Below, piece by piece: positions 4,512 through 10,080 of a stretch of DNA of 10,080 nucleotides. The stretch's first letter is position 1, and each line of letters begins with the position of its first letter. This DNA is from DATDYW01 sp964574865. Its GTDB lineage: Bacteria; Patescibacteriota; Minisyncoccia; Phycocordibacterales; JAACPR01. Both the position numbers and the translations under genes were made by a program. The notes beneath the pieces are model-generated. The model was given only the letters and a program-made list of their open reading frames with translations. It did not search any database and was not told the origin of the DNA. The DNA lies in contig CAZNOT010000021.1 in assembly GCA_964574865.1 (NCBI GenBank), positions 1 to 10,080 on the forward strand, in the 5' to 3' direction.

Positions 4512-4546
4512 TTCTGCCTTCCGCCCTCTGCCCTCAGCCTTCGTCC
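4512..4546. repeat. Degenerate 7-bp tandem repeat
   Basis: Five units in register: TTCTGCC, TTCCGCC, CTCTGCC, CTCAGCC, TTCGTCC. The tract lies between two convergent genes and is strongly pyrimidine on the plus strand and purine on the minus strand. It has no ORF of interest. Confidence 0.6.
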
Positions 4547-4552
4547 GCCCCC

Positions 4553-6355
4553 TTAACCCCTCTCCCCTTTCACCATCTTCAAAAACACGTCGTGCGGAAT
4601 ATTGACCGTCCCCTTCCCCCGCTCGAGCATCTTCTTCTTGCCCTTCTTCTGCTTCTCGAGGAGCTTCATCTTGCGGGTGATGTCGCCGCCGTAGAGGTAG
4701 CCGGTAACGTCCTTGCGCATGGCAGCCAAGGTCTCGGACGCGATAATTCGCCCATCCACCTTCGCCTGAATCTTGCAGGTGAACAGCTGCTTCGGGAGCA
4801 CGCCGTGGAGGCGCTGCACAGCCTTCTCGGCCTCAGCCTGCGCGCGGCGGGTGGCGACGACACGGGTGAAGGCCTCGACCGGCTCATCGGCGACGAGGAT
4901 GTCCATGCGCGTCACATCGGCCTCGCGGAGACCTTCGATGTCGTACGAGAGCGAGGCGTAGCCGGAGGTCGCAGATTTCAGTTCGTCGAAAAAGTTGCGC
5001 ATGAGCTCGCGCAGCGGCATCGCCACCGTGAGCGACACGCGCCCGTCGGCCCAGGTGTCCACCTCGCCGAGCTCCGCCTCGTGGTCGTGGAGCAGGTTCA
5101 CCACCGCGCCCGTCATGTCGGCCGGCGCCAGAACCTGCGCCTTCACCCACGGCTCCTGGCACGACTCGTAGTTGCCGTGCTCGGGGAAGAGCGTCGCCGA
5201 GTACACGATCTTCGTCTCGCCGTTCTTCAGCTTCACGTGGTACGTGATCGAGGGCGTCGCCACCACGAGCTTGAGGTTGAACTCGCGCTTCAGGCGCTCG
5301 GTGATGATCTCGAGGTGCAGGAGCCCGAGGCAGCCCAGGCGGAAACCGCGGCCGAGGGTGCCCGAGGTCTCTTCTTCGAACGCGAGCGACGAATCAGAGA
5401 GGCGCAAGCGGCCGAGGGCCATTTTCAAATCGTCGAAGAGGTCGGCGTCCTCGGGGTACACCGACGCCCACACGACCGGCTTCGGGCTGAAGTAGCCCTC
5501 GAGCGCCGGCAGGGGCTTTCTCTCGAGCGTCACGGTGTCGCCGACGGACGCCACGCCGGACTCCTTCACGCCGGTGACGATGTAGCCGGTCTCGCCCGCT
5601 TTGAGCTCGTCGACGGGCACCTCGTCCGGGCGGAACACGCCGACCTCGAGCGCGAAGAAGTCGCGACCGGAAACGGAAAAGTGCAGCTTCTCGCCCTTCC
5701 GCACCGAGCCGTCCATGATGCGCACGTAGACGATGACGCCCTTGTGGTTGCTGTACTGGAAATCGAAGATGAGCGCGCGGAGCGAGCCGGAGTTCGGAAT
5801 TTCTTCAACGGGAGCCGGCACGCGCTCGATGAGGCGGCCGAGGAGCTCGGCGACGCCCGCGCCCGTCTTGCCGGAAGTTTCCATAACCTCGGACACGTCG
5901 CAGCCGAGCAGCTTCGCCACCTCGAGCTTCACCTCGTCCGGCCGCGCGATCGGCGAATCGCACTTGGAGACCGCGCCGAGAATCACGAGGCCGGCGTCGC
6001 GCGCGGCGCGCAGCGTGGTGAGCGTCTGCGCCTGCACGCCCTGCGTCGCGTCGACGAGGAGCACCGCGCCCTCCACCGCCTTCAGCGCCCGCGACACCTC
6101 GTACGAGAAGTCGATGTGCCCCGGCGTGTCGATCAGGTTGAGCTGGTAGCGGCTACCTTTGTAGTCGTAGTCCATGCGGACCGGGCGCATCTTGATCGTG
6201 ATGCCCTTCTCGCGCTCGAGCTCCATCGAGTCGAGGACCTGCGCGACCATCTTCCGGCGCTCGACGGTGCCGGTGATCTCGAGCATGCGGTCCGCCAGCG
6301 TCGACTTGCCGTGGTCGATGTGGGCGATGATGCTGAAGTTCCTGATCCTGTCCAT
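4553..6355 (-). CDS. lepA: Elongation factor 4 (LepA), ribosomal back-translocase
   Basis: A 600-aa translational GTPase, the usual LepA length. GTPase motifs: AHIDHGKS (11-18), the switch I region EREKGITIK with T53, and DTPGH (76-80) with catalytic H80. The G4 motif is SKCD at 130-133 instead of NKxD, and G5 is SGK at 161-163. Domain II follows, then domains III and V typical of EF-G relatives. The LepA-specific C-terminal domain is clear from the block ASETLAAMRKDVTGYLYGGD and the basic stretch LLEKQKKGKKKM. LepA binds ribosomes and aids initiation or rescue under stress. The ATG at 6355 begins with the invariant MDRIRNFSIIAHIDHGK and lies 9 bases after a TAGTAT box. The 597-aa gene ends 48 bp upstream on the same strand, so readthrough from it is possible. 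Confidence 0.98.
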   Translation of the reverse strand: MDRIRNFSIIAHIDHGKSTLADRMLEITGTVERRKMVAQVLDSMELEREKGITIKMRPVRMDYDYKGSRYQLNLIDTPGHIDFSYEVSRALKAVEGAVLLVDATQGVQAQTLTTLRAARDAGLVILGAVSKCDSPIARPDEVKLEVAKLLGCDVSEVMETSGKTGAGVAELLGRLIERVPAPVEEIPNSGSLRALIFDFQYSNHKGVIVYVRIMDGSVRKGEKLHFSVSGRDFFALEVGVFRPDEVPVDELKAGETGYIVTGVKESGVASVGDTVTLERKPLPALEGYFSPKPVVWASVYPEDADLFDDLKMALGRLRLSDSSLAFEEETSGTLGRGFRLGCLGLLHLEIITERLKREFNLKLVVATPSITYHVKLKNGETKIVYSATLFPEHGNYESCQEPWVKAQVLAPADMTGAVVNLLHDHEAELGEVDTWADGRVSLTVAMPLRELMRNFFDELKSATSGYASLSYDIEGLREADVTRMDILVADEPVEAFTRVVATRRAQAEAEKAVQRLHGVLPKQLFTCKIQAKVDGRIIASETLAAMRKDVTGYLYGGDITRKMKLLEKQKKGKKKMLERGKGTVNIPHDVFLKMVKGERG

Positions 6356-6356
6356 T

Positions 6357-6376
6357 GCGGGCCGATACTAGCCCGC
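6357..6376 (-). promoter_or_regulatory. lepA -10 box inside a small dyad
   Basis: On the minus strand GCGGGC, then TAGTAT and CG, then GCCCGC: a 6-bp inverted repeat whose 8-base centre contains the probable -10 hexamer (plus 6365-6370). The hexamer is 9 bases before the ATG. No good -35 is visible. The dyad could be an operator overlapping the promoter, or just a short GC coincidence. Confidence 0.45.
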
Positions 6377-6403
6377 CGGGGCCGCTAAATCCAGGATCCC
6401 GGC

Positions 6404-8197
6404 CTAGAGAGCGGTGAACCTGCCGTCTCGGTAGAGCGCGGCGAGAAACTGTTCGGCCGAGAGCGTCTCGCCACCGTAGCTAATGCCGCCCGCCAGGACG
6501 GTCGAGACCGAGTTCCAGGCAGCCGCTTCCTCCTTTGTTCCAAAGTTGGGGTAATCGGGCCACAGCACCTTCACGCACGAAGCGGCTGGGCGGCTGTCTT
6601 CGTCGTCGAACCACACCCCGCTAGCGCCGACGGGAGCAGCGTACGCTTCGGCCGAGAGCGCCAAGGCCGCCGGATCGACGAAGTGGTAGCCGAGCGGATT
6701 CTCGTGCCTCGCGCCGACGCGGAGGTACGTATCCTCCGGCGAACCGCCCAAACTCGCCCCGTAAATTTCGCACGGGTAGGCACCCTCCCCTCTCTCGAGC
6801 GCGCCTCGCGCGGCCTCGACCGACGAGAGGAACTCCGCGCGAACCTCCTGGTCCGTCTTGCTGAAACGGCCCGATTCTGGCATTACCCCGTACTCCGAGC
6901 GCGGCTCCCGGAGAGCCTGCTGAAAGTCTGTGGCGAGGTACTCGGGGAACGGAACCTCGGTGCCGTCCGCGTCGAACACCGAAGCGACGACAACGTTCGA
7001 AACGTTGGCGTCCACCCCGGCGAAGGGGGACTGATTTTCAGGAAGGAAACATCGGGCGCGTAGCTCGGGGTAGTAGCTAAGCACGAGATGGCCGCCACCG
7101 GACACAGAGTCCCGATTGATATTTTTAGATTGAACAATTGCCGGAACATCAACGAGACCATCTGCCTCTGGGTGGTGCACGTGGGACGGCAGCGTCGAAT
7201 CACGGTCCGCCCGATTCTTTTCGAGGGTGACGCCGAACGAGAGAAGCGGCTCACGGTTCTCGGAAAAAACTTCGTCGTCGATGTTCCCCTCTCCGTCGAC
7301 GAGCCTCGGCCCGACCTGCACGCGGGCGTCCTCCACCCAGCACTCCTCGAGCGCGAAAGAAGACGGGTCGGCTTCGTAGCGGGCGAGTTCGGCCATTGCG
7401 GCCACGTGCCGTTCCCGGTCCGCCGAATCGCGCGCGCGGACCCGCTGCCAATAGTCGAGGCCGACCGCGCCATACACGCCGGCGAGAAGGGCTGCCCAAG
7501 CCACCGCAACCCAAAATTTAACGCGCCCAGAGATCCAAGGCCTGAGCGTGTCCCAGGCCAAAAAGATAATCGTTAGCCCGGCCAGACCCGGGGCGAGCAT
7601 GCCGATAGCTCCCGTAACCTCGCAGACCGAGGTGACTGACCGGGTGCCCATGCCGCAGAACACAGCAGGAAAGAGGGCCGCCGCCGAGCCCGCGGCGACG
7701 AAGCCGACCAGAAGGTTTGCGCCCAAACGTTTCGGCCAAGAGGCGGAAACTGCCGCGGGCTGCGCCCCGGCTGGTGTCGTCACCTCTGGCGCCAGCGGCG
7801 ACGTCGACGACTCCGCTGCCGCGCGCGCCGTCGCGCCAATTCGGGAGGCCACAAGAAACCCGACGGGGCCGGCGACGGCGGCGAGGATCGCCGCGATTCC
7901 GTGGTCGAAAAAATCCGCGAGGCTCCCCAGGTTAACCAGGACGATGAAAGCCGCGTAGAGCATCGCCGAAGGTAGCGGGCTGAACGGGCGACAGAGGAGC
8001 CGAGCGGCGAGGGCGCCAAGAACGCCGCCCGCCACGGCGTGAGCTCCGGCGACGAGCGCGGCGGCGCGCTGGTACCCGAGCACCCCAATGACGGCGTCGA
8101 GCGAGGACGCTACGCCCGAGCTTCCCGACACGGAAACAGCAAACGAAAGACCTACGTAGAAAATTGCAGAGAGTAGCGCGGCTGCAGCGTTTTTCAT
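6404..8197 (-). CDS. Uncharacterised polytopic membrane protein with large outer domain, 597 aa
   Basis: No family recognised. The N-terminal half holds about seven membrane helices (roughly 4-24, 45-68, 76-92, 100-118, 158-181, 196-215, 226-248). Basic residues fall in the loops at 66-71, 119-157 and 216-227, which by the positive-inside rule puts the N-terminus inside and the C-terminus outside. The 350-residue C-terminal part (about 250-597) begins with a charged helix (RERHVAAMAELARYEADPSS) and is then acidic, soluble and beta-rich. It has four cysteines (286, 383, 476, 541), and the loop at 181-192 has two more, so disulfides are plausible if the domain is extracellular. The ATG at 8197 follows a TACAAT box by 7 bases. 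It lies between murJ and lepA, all on one strand, without functional hints from them. Confidence 0.8.
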   Translation of the reverse strand: MKNAAAALLSAIFYVGLSFAVSVSGSSGVASSLDAVIGVLGYQRAAALVAGAHAVAGGVLGALAARLLCRPFSPLPSAMLYAAFIVLVNLGSLADFFDHGIAAILAAVAGPVGFLVASRIGATARAAAESSTSPLAPEVTTPAGAQPAAVSASWPKRLGANLLVGFVAAGSAAALFPAVFCGMGTRSVTSVCEVTGAIGMLAPGLAGLTIIFLAWDTLRPWISGRVKFWVAVAWAALLAGVYGAVGLDYWQRVRARDSADRERHVAAMAELARYEADPSSFALEECWVEDARVQVGPRLVDGEGNIDDEVFSENREPLLSFGVTLEKNRADRDSTLPSHVHHPEADGLVDVPAIVQSKNINRDSVSGGGHLVLSYYPELRARCFLPENQSPFAGVDANVSNVVVASVFDADGTEVPFPEYLATDFQQALREPRSEYGVMPESGRFSKTDQEVRAEFLSSVEAARGALERGEGAYPCEIYGASLGGSPEDTYLRVGARHENPLGYHFVDPAALALSAEAYAAPVGASGVWFDDEDSRPAASCVKVLWPDYPNFGTKEEAAAWNSVSTVLAGGISYGGETLSAEQFLAALYRDGRFTAL

Positions 8198-8204
8198 GCC
8201 CTCA

Positions 8205-8210
8205 ATTGTA
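8205..8210 (-). promoter_or_regulatory. -10 box of the 597-aa gene
   Basis: The minus strand reads GTGTACAAT; TACAAT ends 7 bases before the ATG at 8197, so the transcript would begin at the start codon. murJ ends 57 bp upstream and no terminator hairpin with a T-run is visible between them, so cotranscription from murJ is also possible. Confidence 0.5.
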
Positions 8211-8254
8211 CACGACCTCCGGCGACAAAATTTTCTGATTCCAGAGGAAAACGC

Positions 8255-9943
8255 CTACGCTCCCGGCGCCTGGTCCGGCGTCGTGTCCGGCGCGATAGCC
8301 GGCGCCTTCCACACGCGGCGGCGGAGCTCGGCGAGGGCGACGGGGAGCTCGGGATTGCCCATGGCGCGGAGCGCGAAGACCCACGCGGCGAGGCCGACGG
8401 CGCCCGCGAGGAGGCCGTGCGCGAAGACCGCCACGGCGTAGCGGTCGCTGAAGAGGCCGTCGGTGAGGCCGAGCGCGATGTAGGCCGCAACGCCGGCCCA
8501 GCCGGACGCAATGAGCCCCTGAACCGAGGCACGGCCGAGGCCGCCGCCGCGGAGCGACGTCCCCCGCGCCACGAGGGCCAGCAGGATGCCGGCCGCGACG
8601 AACGCGCCGACGGTAGCCGCGATGCCGAGCGATACCACCTCGGCGCCGGCGACGCCCGAGAGGCGGAAGGCGGCGGCGAGCTTCGAGAGGACGGCGGGGT
8701 GCGAGGCGAGGTAGCCCGGCAGCGTGAGGCCGAGGCCCGCCGTCACAACCGCGCCGATGAGGTTCGCGGCGAACGGGCGCCAGGTGTTCCCGGCCGCGTA
8801 GCTCGCGCGCGCGAAGAGGAGGATCAGACCCTGCGCGACGCACGCGAGGACGAGGACGGCGAGCACGGCGGCCACGAGGCGCGTCTCGTCCCAGCCGAAG
8901 TGGCCCGCGCCGAGCACGACGCGCACGATCTGCGCGCGCAGCACCACGAAGAGCGCGATGACCGGGAGCGACCAGAAGACGATCTGCCGCGCGGCTTCGG
9001 CGAGCGCGCGGCCGAAGGCCGCGCGCTTCCGCTCGGCGGCGAGGCTCGCGAGGATCGGGAACGCGGCCATCGAGTACGATGTGCCGATGAGCGCGAGCGG
9101 CACAGACTGGAGGTTAGACGCGAGCTGGAAAACGGAAATCGAGCCGGTGGCCATACGCGAAGCCATCGCCACGAGCACCAAGGTCGCGAGCTGGCCCATC
9201 GCGAGCGCGGCCGAGCGCGGCAACGACTCGAGAACGAGCGCGCGCGCTTCGCGCCACGGGATCGGGGCGGGGCGGAAGCCGCCGTCGGCGCGGGCGGCAG
9301 CCGGGAGCGTCACGAGCGCGTGGAGGGCGGCGCCGACAATCACCCCGGCGATGACGCCCTCGACGCCGAACGTCGGGTAGAGGAAACCTACGCCGACGAC
9401 AAAGCCCAGGTTGTAGACGACGGGCGAGAGCGCGTAGAGCGCCACCCTGCGGTACGCCTGCGCCACGCTGCCCCAGATCTGCGAGAAGCCGAGGAGAATC
9501 GGCGAGAGCAGGAGCACGCGCGTGAACGTGACGAGATCGGCTCCCTGGCCCGCCTCGGCGAGGCCCGGCGCGAGCCAGGCCGAGAGCTCCGGCGTGAAAG
9601 CGAACGCGAGGCCCGCGACGGCAACCGAGATGAGCGCGAAGAAGGACGCCGCGCCGTCGAGGAACCGCCGCAGCTCAGGTCGGTCCTCGAGACGCTCGAC
9701 GACGCGCGGCATGAGCACCGCCGAGGAGACGAGCGACGTCGTGAGCACGAACACGAGATCGGGCAGGCGGAACGCGGCGTAGAACGTGTCGAGGTGCGCC
9801 GAGGGGCCGATGACGCCGGCAACTAGGCGGTCGCGCGCGAGCGCCACGAGCTGCGAGAGGAAAGTGAACGCGGCGAGCGCGTAGGCGGCCTCGTGGAGAC
9901 CATTAATTTCGCGGCCGAGCAGGGCGAAAACTTTTCTCACCAT
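8255..9943 (-). CDS. murJ: Lipid II flippase MurJ (MviN family)
   Basis: A 562-aa protein of the MOP exporter superfamily with about 14 membrane helices. It would move lipid II, the peptidoglycan precursor, across the cytoplasmic membrane. Family marks are the N-terminal segment LARDRLVAGVIGPSAHLD with its conserved Arg and Asp, the following FYAAFRLPDLVFVL, and the central block FQLASNLQSVPLALIG followed by SMAAFPILASLA, which matches the conserved P-x-x-x-x-G and FP sites of helices 7 and 8. The length slightly exceeds the usual 510-530 residues through a cytoplasmic tail of about 40 residues rich in Pro, Ala and Asp. The ATG at 9943 sits 12 bases after a TGATAGATT box. The RNase P RNA gene is immediately upstream on the same strand. 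Confidence 0.95.
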   Translation of the reverse strand: MVRKVFALLGREINGLHEAAYALAAFTFLSQLVALARDRLVAGVIGPSAHLDTFYAAFRLPDLVFVLTTSLVSSAVLMPRVVERLEDRPELRRFLDGAASFFALISVAVAGLAFAFTPELSAWLAPGLAEAGQGADLVTFTRVLLLSPILLGFSQIWGSVAQAYRRVALYALSPVVYNLGFVVGVGFLYPTFGVEGVIAGVIVGAALHALVTLPAAARADGGFRPAPIPWREARALVLESLPRSAALAMGQLATLVLVAMASRMATGSISVFQLASNLQSVPLALIGTSYSMAAFPILASLAAERKRAAFGRALAEAARQIVFWSLPVIALFVVLRAQIVRVVLGAGHFGWDETRLVAAVLAVLVLACVAQGLILLFARASYAAGNTWRPFAANLIGAVVTAGLGLTLPGYLASHPAVLSKLAAAFRLSGVAGAEVVSLGIAATVGAFVAAGILLALVARGTSLRGGGLGRASVQGLIASGWAGVAAYIALGLTDGLFSDRYAVAVFAHGLLAGAVGLAAWVFALRAMGNPELPVALAELRRRVWKAPAIAPDTTPDQAPGA

Positions 9944-9955
9944 CGGGTTGCCATG

Positions 9956-9964
9956 AATCTATCA
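9956..9964 (-). promoter_or_regulatory. Extended -10 promoter of murJ
   Basis: The minus strand reads TGATAGATT, a full TGn extension plus TAGATT. The hexamer is 12 bases before the ATG at 9943, giving a leader of about 5 nt. No Shine-Dalgarno is present. Confidence 0.55.
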
Positions 9965-9990
9965 CGCGCGCCCGTTTCCACAGGCGTAGC

Positions 9991-10016
9991 CAGAACCCGC
10001 CTCGCGGCGGGTTCTG
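9991..10016 (-). terminator. Hairpin downstream of the RNase P RNA gene
   Basis: CAGAACCCGCC (9991-10001) pairs perfectly with GGCGGGTTCTG (10006-10016). On the minus strand the loop is GCGA. The sequence after the stem on the minus strand (GCTACGCCTG) is not T-rich, so this may be a transcript-end or processing structure rather than a strong terminator. Confidence 0.6.
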
Positions 10017-10080
10017 ACGTCTCGACGGTCGTACCTGTAAGCCGAATTCTGTTTCGGCGGGTCGCCCCGCTCTAGCAGCC
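10017..10080 (-). ncRNA. rnpB: RNase P RNA, 3' end (partial)
   Basis: The minus strand contains ACAGAATTCGGCTTACAGG (plus 10033-10051). This is the conserved 3' strand of helix P4 and its flank (ACAGAA, then a CGGCUUA block) found near the 3' end of bacterial RNase P RNA. Just before it is a GCGGG-GCGA-CCCGC hairpin, in the position where the 3' domain hairpins lie. The rest of the gene is beyond the right edge. RNase P RNA is the catalytic subunit that removes 5' leaders from pre-tRNAs. The exact 3' end is not visible; I place it just before the hairpin at 9991-10016. Confidence 0.85.

Noticed and set aside
4592..6388. 598-aa open frame on the plus strand
   Set aside because: It is antisense to lepA, which is certain from its motifs. 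The translation is a His/Arg/Glu/Leu-rich composition typical of the reverse frame of a GC-rich gene.
8417..9826. 469-aa open frame on the plus strand
   Set aside because: Antisense shadow of murJ; extremely Arg/Glu-rich with no domain features.
9937..9954. A five-codon leader ORF (MATRW) on the minus strand overlapping the murJ start
   Set aside because: Its TGA overlaps the murJ ATG region, which could suggest coupling, but five codons without conservation data are most likely chance.

Overview
The window looks like a chromosomal stretch from a small-genome bacterium, most likely a GC-rich member of the Patescibacteria (CPR), possibly Parcubacteria. This assignment is an inference from style, not from a marker tree. 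The supporting signs are tightly packed single genes with little operon structure, almost no Shine-Dalgarno sequences, -10 boxes lying only 7-12 nt before start codons (leaderless or nearly leaderless mRNAs), two tRNA genes without an encoded CCA, and short hairpin terminators between nearly all units.

Layout. 1-162 is the 3' end of a valyl-tRNA synthetase gene. 147-219 is an inverted repeat that supplies the last codons of that gene. 238-1582 holds a PrsW-type membrane protease gene followed 1 bp later by an Hsp20 chaperone gene, a likely two-gene proteostasis operon. 1640-1701 is a 29-bp perfect hairpin shared by hsp20 and, from the other strand, by tRNA-Thr(UGU). Upstream of that tRNA on the minus strand is a gene for a 109-aa single-pass membrane protein. 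2111-2313 is a divergent promoter region, and 2314-2385 is tRNA-Arg(CCU), which runs directly into a perfect 46-bp palindrome and a GCGAG-rich trailer. 2536-2573 is a two-way terminator. A glutaredoxin-like gene and an FtsB/DivIC-like gene follow on the minus strand (2591-3288).

3316-3509 is a compact transcription unit for a 35-aa membrane peptide, with its own promoter and terminator. Next is a 295-aa membrane protein of unknown function (3571-4458), its terminator, and a degenerate 7-bp tandem repeat. The rest of the window is on the minus strand: lepA (EF4), a 597-aa polytopic membrane protein with a large cysteine-containing outer domain, murJ (lipid II flippase), and at the right edge the 3' end of the RNase P RNA gene, upstream of murJ.

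The content is mostly housekeeping: translation (valS, two tRNAs, rnpB, lepA), cell wall and division (murJ, ftsB-like), redox and protein quality control (grx, prsW, hsp20), plus four uncharacterised membrane proteins. No mobile element, CRISPR array or defence system is visible. The most unusual structure is the fusion of long perfect palindromes to the 3' ends of both tRNA genes, with the last tRNA bases forming part of the palindrome arm. The second is the consistent leaderless promoter geometry.
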